DNA from: Allobosea sp. OK403
GTDB lineage: Bacteria; Pseudomonadota; Alphaproteobacteria; Rhizobiales; Beijerinckiaceae
Assembly: GCF_900113835.1 (NCBI RefSeq)
Contig: NZ_FOQV01000008.1
Span: 62,001-126,000, forward strand
Direction of reading: 5' to 3'
Length of the DNA stretch: 64,000 nucleotides
Part shown: positions 50,786-62,846 of the stretch, piece after piece
Layout of the letters: each line of letters begins with the position of its first letter
Position numbering within the stretch: position 1 is the stretch's first letter
Notes under the pieces: model-generated
Databases searched by the model: none
Seen by the model: only the letters and a program-made list of their open reading frames with translations
Told to the model about the DNA's origin: nothing
Made by a program: the position numbers and the translations under genes

Positions 50786-51190
50786 TCAAGCCCCCAGCAG
50801 GTCGATCAGATGCGGGATCAGGGGTTCGTCGGCCGGTGGCATCGCCAGTTGGCTGAGCTTGCCGGCGCGGACCCATTTCAGGGCCTGGCCCTCGCGCGAG
50901 ATGGCCGTGCCTTCCCAGCGCCGGCAGATATAGAGCGGCATCAGCAGGTGGAAGTCCGGATAGGCATAGCTCGCAAAGGTCAAGGGCGCGAGGCAGGCCT
51001 CTTTTACGGTGATACCGAGCTCTTCCGAGAGCTCGCGGATCAGCGCGGGTTCGGGCCGTTCGCCGGCCTCCAGCTTGCCGCCGGGGAACTCCCACAGGCC
51101 CGCCAGCGCCTTGCCTTCGGGGCGTTGCGCGACAAGGACGCGGTTGTCGGAATCGATCAGGGCGCAGGCGACGACGAGGAGGAGTTTCAC
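50786..51190 (-). CDS. mutT: Nudix hydrolase, MutT-type 8-oxo-dGTP diphosphatase
   Basis: This protein of about 134 residues would remove oxidised dGTP from the nucleotide pool. The Nudix box is complete: GGKLEAGERPEP followed by ALIRELSEELGI. The GTG at 51190 gives the usual N terminus (VKLLLVVACALID). The frame stays open to a TTG at 51283 and beyond, with a reasonably protein-like stretch (EGDAVYDIVSVTGKETD), so a longer form cannot be excluded. It lies downstream of argJ, as in related genomes. Confidence 0.88.
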   Translation of the reverse strand: MKLLLVVACALIDSDNRVLVAQRPEGKALAGLWEFPGGKLEAGERPEPALIRELSEELGITVKEACLAPLTFASYAYPDFHLLMPLYICRRWEGTAISREGQALKWVRAGKLSQLAMPPADEPLIPHLIDLLGA

Positions 51191-51408
51191 GCGGGTGTCA
51201 ATGTCCGGAGAGGATGAGGTGGACGGGTCTGTCTCCTTACCCGTCACACTCACGATGTCATAGACCGCGTCGCCTTCGTGCAAGAGCGAAGTCTCGTCGC
51301 CCCAGATCGCCTGATTGCCTCTGATCAGCTGGTGAAATACTCACCCGGCGCGGGGCTCTCGAAGGCGAAGCGGCCTCCGGCCAAGGGCCGGGCGAGCGCC
51401 CGTTTCAC

Positions 51409-52659
51409 TCAGGAGCGATAGTCACCATTGATCTCGACATAGGCCTTGGTCAGATCGCAGGTCCAGACCGTGGACTTGCCCCGGCCCAGTCCGAGATCGG
51501 TGGTGATGACGATGTGCTCGCCGGTCATGTAGGCTGAGACCGCCTGCTCGTCATAGGATGGGGCGCGCGCGCCCTGCCGGGCGACCATGATGTCGCCGAA
51601 GGAGATGTCGAGCTTGTCGCGATCGGCGGGCTCGCCGGCCTTGCCGACGGCCATGACGATGCGGCCCCAATTGGCGTCCTCGCCGGCGATGGCGGTCTTG
51701 ACCAACGGGGAATTGGCGATCGAGAGCGCGACCCGCTTGGCCGAGCGCGCGGAGGTCGCTCCCGCGACGCGGATCTCGACGAATTTGCGCGCGCCCTCGC
51801 CGTCCTTGCAGACGAGATGGGCGAGCTCGAGCAGCAGCGAATTCAGCGCGCGCTTGAAGCCGGAGAGGCGGGCATCGTTGACCTGGGTGATCGCAGGCAC
51901 GCCGCGCTCGGCCGCCTTGCCCGTGGCGAAGAGCATCAGCGTGTCGGAAGTCGAGGTGTCGCTGTCGACCGTGACCGCGTTGAACGAGCCTTTCACGCCC
52001 TTGGAGAGCAGCGCCTGCAGGACGGGTGCGGCTACGGGTGCGTCGGTGAAGACGAAGGAGAGCATGGTCGCCATGTCGGGCGCGATCATGCCGGCGCCCT
52101 TGGCGATCCCGGCCAGCACGACCTCCTTGCCGTCGATCTTGGCCTTGCGGGAGAGCGCCTTGGGGAAGGTGTCCGTGGTCATGATCGCCCGGGCGGCGTC
52201 GATCCAGGGGCCATCCGCGGCGCGCCTGGCGCAGTCGCTCAGCACGCCCTCGAATTTGGTCGCGTCGAGCGGCTCGCCGATCACGCCCGTCGAGGCGATG
52301 AAGACTTCCGAGGGCTTGCAGCCGGCAGCCTTGGCGGCGATCTCGGCGGTGAGCTTGACCGAGTCGCGACCTTTGAGCCCGGTGAAAGCGTTGGCGTTGC
52401 CGGAATTGACCACGATCGCGCGGGCCGAGCCTTGCGCCAGATTCTCGCGGCACCAGTCGACCGGGGCGGAGGGGCATTTCGAGCGAGTGAAGACGCCCGC
52501 GGCTTGCGTGCCCTGGTCGAGCAGCATCAGCACGACATCGGTGCGGCCCTTGTAGCGGATGCCCGCCTCGGCGGTCGCGAAGCGCACGCCCGGCACGGCC
52601 GGGACCTTGGGCTGGCGCTTGGGCGCGAGCGGGGAAACGGGGACATCCTTGCCGGCCAT
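51409..52659 (-). CDS. argJ: Bifunctional glutamate N-acetyltransferase / amino-acid acetyltransferase
   Basis: ArgJ moves the acetyl group from N-acetylornithine to glutamate in the cyclic arginine pathway. The 416-residue precursor cleaves itself before Thr198 in the motif MIAPDMATML, giving two chains. NSGNANAFTG and GEDANWGRI are also conserved. The ATG at 52659 has GGAGGTG just upstream. It is preceded by the terminator of the parvulin gene. argC lies 31 kb away, so the pathway genes are scattered. Confidence 0.96.
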   Translation of the reverse strand: MAGKDVPVSPLAPKRQPKVPAVPGVRFATAEAGIRYKGRTDVVLMLLDQGTQAAGVFTRSKCPSAPVDWCRENLAQGSARAIVVNSGNANAFTGLKGRDSVKLTAEIAAKAAGCKPSEVFIASTGVIGEPLDATKFEGVLSDCARRAADGPWIDAARAIMTTDTFPKALSRKAKIDGKEVVLAGIAKGAGMIAPDMATMLSFVFTDAPVAAPVLQALLSKGVKGSFNAVTVDSDTSTSDTLMLFATGKAAERGVPAITQVNDARLSGFKRALNSLLLELAHLVCKDGEGARKFVEIRVAGATSARSAKRVALSIANSPLVKTAIAGEDANWGRIVMAVGKAGEPADRDKLDISFGDIMVARQGARAPSYDEQAVSAYMTGEHIVITTDLGLGRGKSTVWTCDLTKAYVEINGDYRS

Positions 52660-52712
52660 CGAAGCACCTCCAGATCGAGGAAGCCCATGTGCCGCAGGCC
52701 GATGACGAAAAC

Positions 52713-52743
52713 AAGAAGGGCGGCGCATGCGCCGCCCTTCTTT
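52713..52743 (-). terminator. Intrinsic terminator after the parvulin isomerase gene
   Basis: A 14-bp perfect stem (52713-52726 with 52729-52742) around an AT centre is followed on the minus strand by TGTTTT. It separates the parvulin gene from argJ, which reads the same way. Confidence 0.85.
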
Positions 52744-52773
52744 AGTCTCTTGGATGATCGTGGCCGAAGCCTC

Positions 52774-53622
52774 TCAGGGCTTCTTCGGCTCAGCCGCAGG
52801 AGCAGGCGTGGCAGCGGCGGGCTGGTCCAGCCGCTCGACCTTGGCCTTCTCGCGCAGCGCCAGCACGATGTCCTGCTGGGCCTTGCGCTCGAGATACTGG
52901 TCGATCTGCGGCTTGACGGCGGCGAAGTCCGGGGTCGGCTTGGTGCGGCGGTCTTCGAGCTTGATGACATGCCAGCCGAACTGGCTCTTCACCGGGTCGG
53001 AAATCTGGCCCTTCTGAAGCTTGAAGGCGGCTTCGGCGAATTCTGGCACCATGCGCTCCTTGCTGAACCAGCCGAGATCGCCGCCTTCCTTGCCGGAGCC
53101 GGGATCCTTGGAGAGTTCGGCGGCGACCTTGGCGAAATCCTCGCCCTTCTTGACGCGCTCGGCGGCCGTCTTGGCCTGAGCCTCGTCCTCGACCAGGATA
53201 TGGCGCGCGTGGATCTCTTCCTCGGGCGGCAATGCCTTGACGGTGTCGTCGAACAGCTTCTTGGCGGCTTCCGGGGTCGCGGCCTTCTTGGCCTCGCGCT
53301 GGAGATATTCGTCGAGCAGCACCTTGTCGCGGTTATAGGCGAGGCGGGCGGCGAAATCGGGACCTTCGGCGACCTTGGCGTCGGTGGCGGCCTTGGCGCC
53401 GAGCTTGAGATCGACGAGATAATTCACCACCTCGTCGCGCTTGCGCTCCTCGGGAACCTGCGCGAGCCTCTCGCCGAGATCCTCCGTCGCCAGCGCGACG
53501 TCGCGCTCGGTGATGGCGATGCCGTTGACCTTGGCCACGATCTTATCGGCCTGGGCCAGCGCAGCGGGCGTCGCGGCGAGCACGAAACCGAGAGATATCA
53601 TGGCGAGACGTGACAGCGTCAT
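52774..53622 (-). CDS. Peptidylprolyl isomerase, PpiC/parvulin type, exported
   Basis: This 282-residue periplasmic foldase has a signal peptide ending at ALAQ. An N-terminal helical chaperone region (residues about 25-125) is followed by a parvulin domain (residues about 135-235, with EIHARHILVEDE, GGDLGWFSKERMVPEF and FGWHVIKLEDRR). The tail is rich in Ala and Pro. It probably helps outer-membrane protein folding, like SurA or PrsA. The gene is divergent from secA. Confidence 0.9.
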   Translation of the reverse strand: MTLSRLAMISLGFVLAATPAALAQADKIVAKVNGIAITERDVALATEDLGERLAQVPEERKRDEVVNYLVDLKLGAKAATDAKVAEGPDFAARLAYNRDKVLLDEYLQREAKKAATPEAAKKLFDDTVKALPPEEEIHARHILVEDEAQAKTAAERVKKGEDFAKVAAELSKDPGSGKEGGDLGWFSKERMVPEFAEAAFKLQKGQISDPVKSQFGWHVIKLEDRRTKPTPDFAAVKPQIDQYLERKAQQDIVLALREKAKVERLDQPAAATPAPAAEPKKP

Positions 53623-53998
53623 CGGGTCAAACCTTCCGCAAGCAGCAAAAACCGGTCATTTGCGCTGCACTGCCAGTTGAACGCGGCAAAGGCAAGGCAG
53701 CTGCGCCGTTTCAAGCTTTCACAGGGCGATGCTTTGCCGGCCTTTGCGTGGCTTGCGCAGTTCGATCGCGCGGCTCCCTTGGAACCGCGCGACAAAAACC
53801 CCACATCGGTTGCGAATTCCTCCGCTGGCCAAGGCTCGCGCTTGGTGCAAACAAGGCTCGCACTTGGTGCAAAGCGGTGCTGGACCCCGCCCGCGCACGC
53901 GTCTAAACACGCGGTCGAATTGAGAATTATCGGGCTTTCGCCCGCGCGCGGGTCACCGCGGACGCAAGGCGAAAGCTGCACTATCGAAAGGCCCAACA
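53623..53998. other. 376-bp divergent region between the parvulin gene and secA
   Basis: It should hold promoters for both genes, and a pair of 22-bp direct repeats is at 53831-53874. Several small open frames here lack ribosome-binding sites and were not accepted. Confidence 0.4.
53831..53874 (+). repeat. Two tandem 22-bp repeats upstream of secA
   Basis: AAGGCTCGC(G/A)CTTGGTGCAAA(C/G) occurs twice, back to back, with two differences. It lies 125 bases before the secA start. Each unit is about two helical turns long, so it could be a pair of protein-binding sites. Confidence 0.7.
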
Positions 53999-56779
<2,781 letters not shown>

Positions 56780-56797
56780 GGGCAAAGGCGCTGGAAG

Positions 56798-56822
56798 CCC
56801 TTCTCCCGCTAGGGGAGAAGGG
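56798..56822 (+). terminator. Hairpin after secA, family F half-element
   Basis: CCCTTCTCCC and GGGAGAAGGG form a perfect 10-bp stem around GCTAG. It lacks a T run. The same arms bound the F elements at 8717 and 22171, so it may be a reduced copy reused as a terminator. Confidence 0.6.
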
Positions 56823-56865
56823 AAGAAGGCGTCGCGTCATTCTCGGCCTTCGGAAACGCTGGCGG

Positions 56866-57138
56866 CTATTTCCGCTTCTCCTCGCAGATGTTCATCCTGT
56901 GAGAATCGCCGGAGAGCTGGCATCTGAAGCCGCATTCGTAGTCGCCGCCCCGGCTGGTCTGGATCAGCTTCATCCGCTCGATCGCGGCATCGCGGCAGTA
57001 GCTGAAGGTCTTGAAGCGCGGCGTCACGTCGAATTGGGCGCGGTTGCTCTGATCGGGATAGACGATCGCGGCCCATTCGCCGGGGCTGTCGTCGCATCCG
57101 GTCAGCAAGAGCAAAACCACGATTAGGGAAGGTCTCAT
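56866..57138 (-). CDS. Small lipoprotein, Cys-rich (90 aa)
   Basis: This 90-residue putative lipoprotein has a short signal ending in the lipobox LLTGC (MRPSLIVVLLLLTGC). The mature part has four more cysteines (YCRDAAIERMKLIQTS, YECGFRCQL, NICEEKRK). The ATG at 57138 follows GGAGGGA, so the start is well supported; the frame to 57213 is not needed. The function is unknown. It converges on secA. Confidence 0.72.
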   Translation of the reverse strand: MRPSLIVVLLLLTGCDDSPGEWAAIVYPDQSNRAQFDVTPRFKTFSYCRDAAIERMKLIQTSRGGDYECGFRCQLSGDSHRMNICEEKRK

Positions 57139-57284
57139 TCTGATCCCTCCGGTTTCGTCTAAAAATAGCACGCTCCAGCTTAGCAGAGCAGCCCAGCGAG
57201 GGCGCCCTTGCATCAGCCCGTCGCAATCGTCAGGTTGTTGATCGCGACGCGAAATGCGCGCACTGCCTGGGGAGGACTGACGGG

Positions 57285-58265
57285 ATGGTTGTAATGACGG
57301 GCGCGAACATCGCCATCCTTCTCCTTGTCGGTATCGTCATCCTCGGGCTTGCGCTCGGCGTGCGCACCGTGCCGCAGGGCTACAACTATACTGTCGAGCG
57401 CTTCGGCCGCTATTCACGCACGCTCAGCGCGGGGCTCGGGCTGATCGTGCCTTTTTTCGACCGCATCGGCCACAAGGTGAATGTCATGGAGCAGGTGCTC
57501 GACATTCCCTCGCAGGAGGCGATCACCAAGGACAATGCCGGCGTGCGCATTGACGCCGCTGCCTTCTACCAGGTGCTCGACGCCGCCAAGGCCAGCTACG
57601 AGGTCTCCTCGCTCGGCCAGGCGCTGATGATCCTGACCATGACCAATATCCGCACCGTGGTCGGCTCGATGGACCTCGACCAGTTGCTCTCGCATCGCGA
57701 CGAGATCAATGAGCGTTTGCTGCGCGTCATGGATGCTGCCGCCTCGCCCTGGGGCGTCAAGGTCACGCGCATCGAGATCCGCGATATCCTGCCGCCGGCC
57801 GACATCGCCGGCGCGATGAACCGGCAGATGAAGGCGGAGCGCGAGAAGCGCGCCGCCGTGCTGGAGGCGGAGGGCCTGAGGCAGGCCGAGATCCTCAAGG
57901 CCGAGGGCCAGAAGCAGTCGCAGATCCTCGCCGCCGAGGGCCGCAAGGAAGCCGCCTTCCGCGACGCCGAGGCGCGCGAGCGCTCGGCCCAGGCCGAAGC
58001 CTCCGCGACAGCGATGGTCTCGGAGGCGATCAGCAAGGGCGACATCCAGGCCGCGAACTTCCTCATCGCCGAGCGCTACACCGACGCGCTGAAGGCAATC
58101 GCCTCCGCGCATAACAGCAAGGTGGTGATCGTGCCGATCGAGGCCGCCGCGCTCGCAGGGACGGTCGGCGGCATCGCGCAACTGACCCGCGCGGTCTTCG
58201 GCGAGGAGGCGGTCGAGACGCGCCGCGTCGGTTCGGTCCCGCCGTCCGGCCGCACGAACGGGTGA
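57285..58265 (+). CDS. SPFH/Band 7 (stomatin-like, QmcA-type) membrane protein
   Basis: This is a 326-residue protein with one N-terminal membrane helix (NIAILLLVGIVILGLALGV), an SPFH domain (residues about 28-190, beginning VPQGYNYTVERFGRYSRTL) and a long Glu/Ala-rich coiled coil (residues about 195-260). Such proteins form rings that organise membrane proteases or microdomains. GGGGAGG precedes the ATG. Its stop overlaps the next gene's region (NfeD), the usual partner, so the two form an operon. Confidence 0.92.
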   Translation: MVVMTGANIAILLLVGIVILGLALGVRTVPQGYNYTVERFGRYSRTLSAGLGLIVPFFDRIGHKVNVMEQVLDIPSQEAITKDNAGVRIDAAAFYQVLDAAKASYEVSSLGQALMILTMTNIRTVVGSMDLDQLLSHRDEINERLLRVMDAAASPWGVKVTRIEIRDILPPADIAGAMNRQMKAEREKRAAVLEAEGLRQAEILKAEGQKQSQILAAEGRKEAAFRDAEARERSAQAEASATAMVSEAISKGDIQAANFLIAERYTDALKAIASAHNSKVVIVPIEAAALAGTVGGIAQLTRAVFGEEAVETRRVGSVPPSGRTNG

Positions 58266-58273
58266 GGCCGGTC

Positions 58274-58723
58274 ATGCTGCTGGACTGGTTTTCCTCGCTT
58301 GGCGGCTGGGCTTGGGTCGTGCTCGGCCTCGTGCTGATCGGCGGTGAATTGCTGGCGCCGGGCGTGTTCCTGATCTGGCTCGGCCTCGCCGCGCTGCTGA
58401 CGGGCGTCGTCGTCGGGCTTTTGGGCATCGGCTGGCAAAGCGCGGCGCTGGTTTTCGCCGTGCTCTGCGTCGCCAGCGTGCTCACTGGGCGGCGCCTGAC
58501 GCGGCGCAAGGGCGAGGAGCCCGACGCTGCGACGGGTCTCAATGATCGCGGCCGCCAGCTCATCGGCAAGGTTTTCCGATTGGAGGCGACGATGACCGGC
58601 GGCGAGGGCCGCATCCGCGTCGGCGATTCCTCCTGGCGCGTCACCGGCCCGGAATTGCTAGCGGGCAGCGAAATCAAGGTGGTGCGGGTCGAGGGCGCGA
58701 CGCTCGTCGTCGAGAAGGCCTGA
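58274..58723 (+). CDS. NfeD family membrane protein
   Basis: This protein of about 149 residues has two or three N-terminal hydrophobic helices and a C-terminal OB-fold-like domain (residues about 90-148, with GRQLIGKVFRLEATMTGGEG and VVRVEGATLVVEK). NfeD proteins act with SPFH proteins, as here. An ATG at 58274 is chosen; a GTG at 58262 that overlaps the SPFH stop is an alternative. Confidence 0.88.
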   Translation: MLLDWFSSLGGWAWVVLGLVLIGGELLAPGVFLIWLGLAALLTGVVVGLLGIGWQSAALVFAVLCVASVLTGRRLTRRKGEEPDAATGLNDRGRQLIGKVFRLEATMTGGEGRIRVGDSSWRVTGPELLAGSEIKVVRVEGATLVVEKA

Positions 58724-58821
58724 GGCCGCGACGGTTTCGCGCGCCCGGCAGGCAAAGAATCGGGTTGTCCGGTGCGCTGGCGGGTCTATAGCGAACGCTC
58801 CGTCGTCAGCCCGATCGTTCC

Positions 58822-60078
58822 ATGACACTCCGCACGCAACGCCTGTCCCTCTCCAAGGACCGCATCAAGGTCCTGCTTCTGGAGGGCATCAATGATTCCG
58901 CCGCCGATCTGATGGTCCAGGCCGGCTATACCAATATGGTCCGCCTGCCCAAGGCGCTCGACCATGACGCGCTGCTCAAGGCCGTCGAGGGCGTGCATGT
59001 GCTCGGCATCCGCTCGCGTACGCAGCTCACGGAGCCGGTCTTCGCCCAGGCGAGCCGGCTCTTCGCGGTCGGCTGCTTTTCCGTCGGCACCAATCAGGTC
59101 GATCTGCAGGCGGCGCGCGGGCGCGGCGTGCCGGTCTTCAACGCGCCTTTCTCCAACACCCGCAGCGTCGCCGAACTGACGATCGGCGAGATCGTCATGC
59201 TGCTGCGCAAGATCACCGACCGTTCGGTCTCGGCCCATACGGGCGGCTGGGACAAATCCGCGAACGGCTCCTTCGAGGTGCGCGGCAAGGTGCTGGGCAT
59301 CGTCGGCTACGGCAATATCGGCAGCCAGCTCTCGACGCTCGCCGAGGCGATGGGCATGCGGGTGATCTATTTCGATCAGACCGACCGCCTGCGCCACGGC
59401 AACACCGAACCGGTCGACAGCCTGGCCGAATTGCTCGGCAACTCCGACATCGTCTCGCTGCATGTTCCGGAGACGCCGGCGACGGCAGGCATGATCGGGG
59501 CCGAGCAGATCGCGCAGATGCGGCCGGGCAGCTACCTCATCAACAATTCGCGCGGCACGGTGGTCGATCTCGAGGCGCTGGCCGTGGCTCTGCGCGAGGG
59601 GCGGCTTGCGGGCGCGGCCGTCGACGTCTTCCCGGTCGAGCCCGCCTCCAATGCCGAGCGCTTCGTCTCGCCGCTGCAGGGCCTGGCCAATGTCATCCTC
59701 ACCCCTCATGTCGGTGGCTCGACCGAGGAGGCGCAGGAGCGCATCGGCGCCGAAGTCGCGCGCAAGCTCGTCGACTATTCCGACATCGGCTCGACCGTCG
59801 GCGCGGTGAATTTCCCGCAGGTCCAGCTCACGCCGCGCCCCGCCGGCACGCGCTTCATCCATGTCCAGCGCAATGTGCCGGGCATGCTGCGGCGCCTGAA
59901 CGACGTCTTCGCCGCCCGCGAAGTCAACATCTCCGCGCAGAACTACCAGACCGATGGCGAGGTCGGTTATGTCGTGATGGAGGCCGACAGCGTCGGCCCC
60001 GAGGCGCGCGACATCCTGCGCGAGATCGCGGCGCTCGACGGCACGATCAGGGCAAGGCTTTTGTATCAGCGGGCGTGA
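58822..60078 (+). CDS. serA: D-3-phosphoglycerate dehydrogenase
   Basis: SerA oxidises 3-phosphoglycerate in the first step of serine synthesis. The 418-residue product is of the E. coli-type length. NAD-binding motif GIVGYGNIGSQLSTLAEAMG, catalytic block INNSRGTVVDLEAL, His in TPHVGGSTEEAQERIG, and a C-terminal ACT domain (residues about 345-418) for serine feedback are all present. It is monocistronic, followed by a B repeat. Confidence 0.93.
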   Translation: MTLRTQRLSLSKDRIKVLLLEGINDSAADLMVQAGYTNMVRLPKALDHDALLKAVEGVHVLGIRSRTQLTEPVFAQASRLFAVGCFSVGTNQVDLQAARGRGVPVFNAPFSNTRSVAELTIGEIVMLLRKITDRSVSAHTGGWDKSANGSFEVRGKVLGIVGYGNIGSQLSTLAEAMGMRVIYFDQTDRLRHGNTEPVDSLAELLGNSDIVSLHVPETPATAGMIGAEQIAQMRPGSYLINNSRGTVVDLEALAVALREGRLAGAAVDVFPVEPASNAERFVSPLQGLANVILTPHVGGSTEEAQERIGAEVARKLVDYSDIGSTVGAVNFPQVQLTPRPAGTRFIHVQRNVPGMLRRLNDVFAAREVNISAQNYQTDGEVGYVVMEADSVGPEARDILREIAALDGTIRARLLYQRA

Positions 60079-60091
60079 ACTACGCAGCTCC

Positions 60092-60178
60092 CGTCATTGC
60101 GAGGAGCGTAGCGACGAAGCAATCCAGGGGGCGTAGCGCTCAACGAGACTGGATTGCTTCGCTGCGCTCGCAATGACG
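60092..60178. repeat. Palindromic intergenic repeat, family B, copy 3
   Basis: CGTCATTGCGAGGAGCGTAG and CTGCGCTCGCAATGACG form the outer arms, with GAAGCAATCCAG and CTGGATTGCTTC within. It lies between converging serA and kdsD and may end both transcripts. Confidence 0.8.
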
Positions 60179-60188
60179 GCGAGGGGGG

Positions 60189-61163
60189 CTACGCCACGCC
60201 CAGTGTCAGCAGGTCGTGGACATGGACGAGCCCGACCGGCTTGTCCTCGCCATCGGCGACGATCAGCGCGGTGATGCGCAGGCGGTTGACCGTCTCCAGC
60301 GCCTCGACCGCCAGTGCGTCGGGCGCGATGCGGCGCGGATTTTGCGTCATCACGTCACGGGCGCGGCGCGCGGTGACGTTGCCCGAGGTCAGTTTGCGGC
60401 GCAGATCGCCATCGGTGACCACGCCTGCCAGCCGGCCGTCGAGGTCGACGACGATGGCGCAGCCGAACCCCTTGGCCGAGATCATCTCGACCACGTCGGC
60501 GACGGCGGCGTCGAGGCCGACGCGCGGCAGCGCCTCGCCGCGATGCATGATGCTCTCGACCGTCTTGAGCTGTGCGCCGAGCTTGCCGCCGGGGTGGTAG
60601 ACGAAGAAATCCTGGCGCGAGAAGCCGCGCGCCTCCAGCAGGGCGACGGCGAGTGCGTCGCCCAGCGCCATCTGCATCGTCGTCGATGTGGTCGGCGCCA
60701 GCCCATTCGGGCAGGCCTCTGCCGCCTTGGGCAGGATCAACGCGATATCGGCCTCGCGCCCGAGCGCGCTGTCGGCATTTGAGGTCAGGCCGATCAGGCC
60801 GACCCGGAAGCGCCGGGTATGGCCGACGATGGCGGCGAGCTCCGCCGTCTCGCCCGACCAGGACAGCGCGATCACGACATCCTCGGGCTGGACCATGCCG
60901 AGATCGCCATGGCTGGCTTCGGCCGGATGGACGAAGTGCGCGGGCGTTCCGGTCGAGGCCAGGGTCGCTGCGATCTTGCGCCCGACATGGCCGGATTTGC
61001 CCATGCCGGTGACGACGACGCGGCCGCTGGCGGTGCGGATCAGCTCCACGGCCGCCGCGAAGGGCTGGCCCAGCCCATTGGCGAGCGCCTCGTGAAGCGT
61101 GTCGAGCCCGGAGCGCTCGGTTGCGATGGTGCGAAGCGCAGAAGCGCGGATGTCGGCCGTCAT
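60189..61163 (-). CDS. kdsD: Arabinose-5-phosphate isomerase, KpsF/GutQ family
   Basis: This 324-residue enzyme makes arabinose 5-phosphate for Kdo and hence lipopolysaccharide. An SIS domain (residues about 40-175, with GMGKSGHVGRKIAATLASTG and HPAEASHGDLGM) is followed by two CBS domains (residues about 200-320). It is monocistronic. Length and motifs fit the family well. Confidence 0.93.
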   Translation of the reverse strand: MTADIRASALRTIATERSGLDTLHEALANGLGQPFAAAVELIRTASGRVVVTGMGKSGHVGRKIAATLASTGTPAHFVHPAEASHGDLGMVQPEDVVIALSWSGETAELAAIVGHTRRFRVGLIGLTSNADSALGREADIALILPKAAEACPNGLAPTTSTTMQMALGDALAVALLEARGFSRQDFFVYHPGGKLGAQLKTVESIMHRGEALPRVGLDAAVADVVEMISAKGFGCAIVVDLDGRLAGVVTDGDLRRKLTSGNVTARRARDVMTQNPRRIAPDALAVEALETVNRLRITALIVADGEDKPVGLVHVHDLLTLGVA

Positions 61164-61318
61164 GAGCGGCGCTCTAGCACGAGGAACGGCCGTCGCGCCA
61201 CCATTCCTCGCCGCGCCGACCGGTGCATTGACGCGCCATTAACCCTCTTCGTTCTAACTCTCTTAACCATGCGCGCCATGCCGGCGCGCCCGCCTCTGTC
61301 TGGAGCGAGAGCCTCCGC

Positions 61319-62842
61319 GTGTCCCGTCGCGTCATCATTCTGCTGTCGGGTGTCACCGCGACCAGCCTCGTGCTCGCCACGGCTGGCGTGCAGGCGCAGA
61401 CGCGCGCGACGGGCTTGCGAACCGGGACGCCTGCCTATGTCGCGCAGGAGGTGCCCGCTGCGTCATCGCCCTCAGGCTTTCCGGGCACACCGAGCGGCGT
61501 CGCCGACCCCGCCGCCGTGATCCAGGATCAGAATTCGGTGGTGTCGCGCAAGGCGCCGCCGCGTGCGAGCCGGCCGGTGCAGGCGCGTGGCCTGCGCGGC
61601 GTCACGCAGCGCCAGTTCCGTGCGCCGCAGCGCATCGTCACCGGCCTGCCGCCGGCCCCCGAGCCGCCGCCGCCACGCCGGCGCAAGACGGCCGTCGAAG
61701 AGGATCCCTACGCACCGCTCGGCCTGCGGCTCGGCAACATCACGCTGAGGCCGGGCTTCACCAATTCGATCGGCTATGACACCAATCCGGAGCGGGTCAG
61801 CGGTTCCGCGCGCAACAGCTCGCCATTCGCCCGTTATGAGGGCGATCTCGCCATCCAGTCGGACTGGAACACCAACGAGCTGAAGGGCTCGCTGCGCGCC
61901 GGCTATTCCGATTATTTCCGCGACAGGAATGCCTCGCGCCCCGATGGCGAGGGCAAGCTCGATCTGCGGTTGGACGCGACGCGCGACACCCGCATCCTGC
62001 TCGAGAGCCGGTTCAATCTGGACACGCAGCGCCCGGGCTCGCCCGATCTCACGGCTTCCGTGACCGGGCGGCCTTTGGTCTATCAATACGGCGCCTCTGC
62101 CGGCGTGACCCATGACATGAACCGGCTGCAGTTGACGCTGCGCGGCTCGGTCGACCGCAGCGACTATGAGGACGCCAAGCTCACCAGCGGAACGACGCTC
62201 AGCCAGAAGGACCGCAACCAGACGCAATATGGCGTCAGGTTGCGCGCCGCCTATGAGCTGACGCCGGGCTTCAAGCCGTTCATCCAGGGCGAGATCGACA
62301 CGCGGCAATTCGACCAGGCCGTCGATTCCTCAGGCTATCAGCGCTCCTCCAACGGCCTGACGGGGCGGGTCGGCTCGACCTTCGAGCTGAGCCGGCTGGT
62401 CACGGGCGAGGTCTCGGCCGGCTATCAGGACCGGGCCTATGACGACGACCGCTTGAAGAACCTGCGCGGCTTCGTCGGCGACGCCGCGATCCTGTGGTCG
62501 CCGACGCCGTTGACGACGGTGACCCTGCGCGGCACCTCGGAGCTCGGCGACACCACCATCGCCGGCTCGTCGGGAACGACGGCGAGGCGCGTCTCGCTCG
62601 AAATCGCGCATGCGCTGCGCCGCAACCTGACCCTCACCGGCTTCGCCAAATTCGGCCGCACCGAATATGACGGGCAGGGCCTGCGCGAGGACTTGTCCAG
62701 CATCGGCGCCCGCGTCGAGTACAAGCTGACCCGGACCTTCTCGGTGCGCGCGAGCTTCACCCATGAGCGCCTGAACTCGACCACCCGGGGCTCGGACTAC
62801 ACCGCCAATGTCGCGCAGGTGGGGCTGAGGGTACAGTTCTGA
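61319..62842 (+). CDS. Outer-membrane beta-barrel protein (BBP2-like)
   Basis: This 507-residue exported protein has a signal peptide ending at VQAQ. A Pro-rich, probably flexible region (residues about 25-130) follows, and then a barrel of many alternating strands (for example LRLGNITLRPGFTNSIGYDT and LKGSLRAGYSDYFRD) ending in VGLRVQF with the C-terminal Phe expected for BAM insertion. The start is a GTG at 61319. It belongs to the putative beta-barrel porin 2 group, of unknown substrate. Confidence 0.82.
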   Translation: MSRRVIILLSGVTATSLVLATAGVQAQTRATGLRTGTPAYVAQEVPAASSPSGFPGTPSGVADPAAVIQDQNSVVSRKAPPRASRPVQARGLRGVTQRQFRAPQRIVTGLPPAPEPPPPRRRKTAVEEDPYAPLGLRLGNITLRPGFTNSIGYDTNPERVSGSARNSSPFARYEGDLAIQSDWNTNELKGSLRAGYSDYFRDRNASRPDGEGKLDLRLDATRDTRILLESRFNLDTQRPGSPDLTASVTGRPLVYQYGASAGVTHDMNRLQLTLRGSVDRSDYEDAKLTSGTTLSQKDRNQTQYGVRLRAAYELTPGFKPFIQGEIDTRQFDQAVDSSGYQRSSNGLTGRVGSTFELSRLVTGEVSAGYQDRAYDDDRLKNLRGFVGDAAILWSPTPLTTVTLRGTSELGDTTIAGSSGTTARRVSLEIAHALRRNLTLTGFAKFGRTEYDGQGLREDLSSIGARVEYKLTRTFSVRASFTHERLNSTTRGSDYTANVAQVGLRVQF

Positions 62843-62846
62843 GGCA

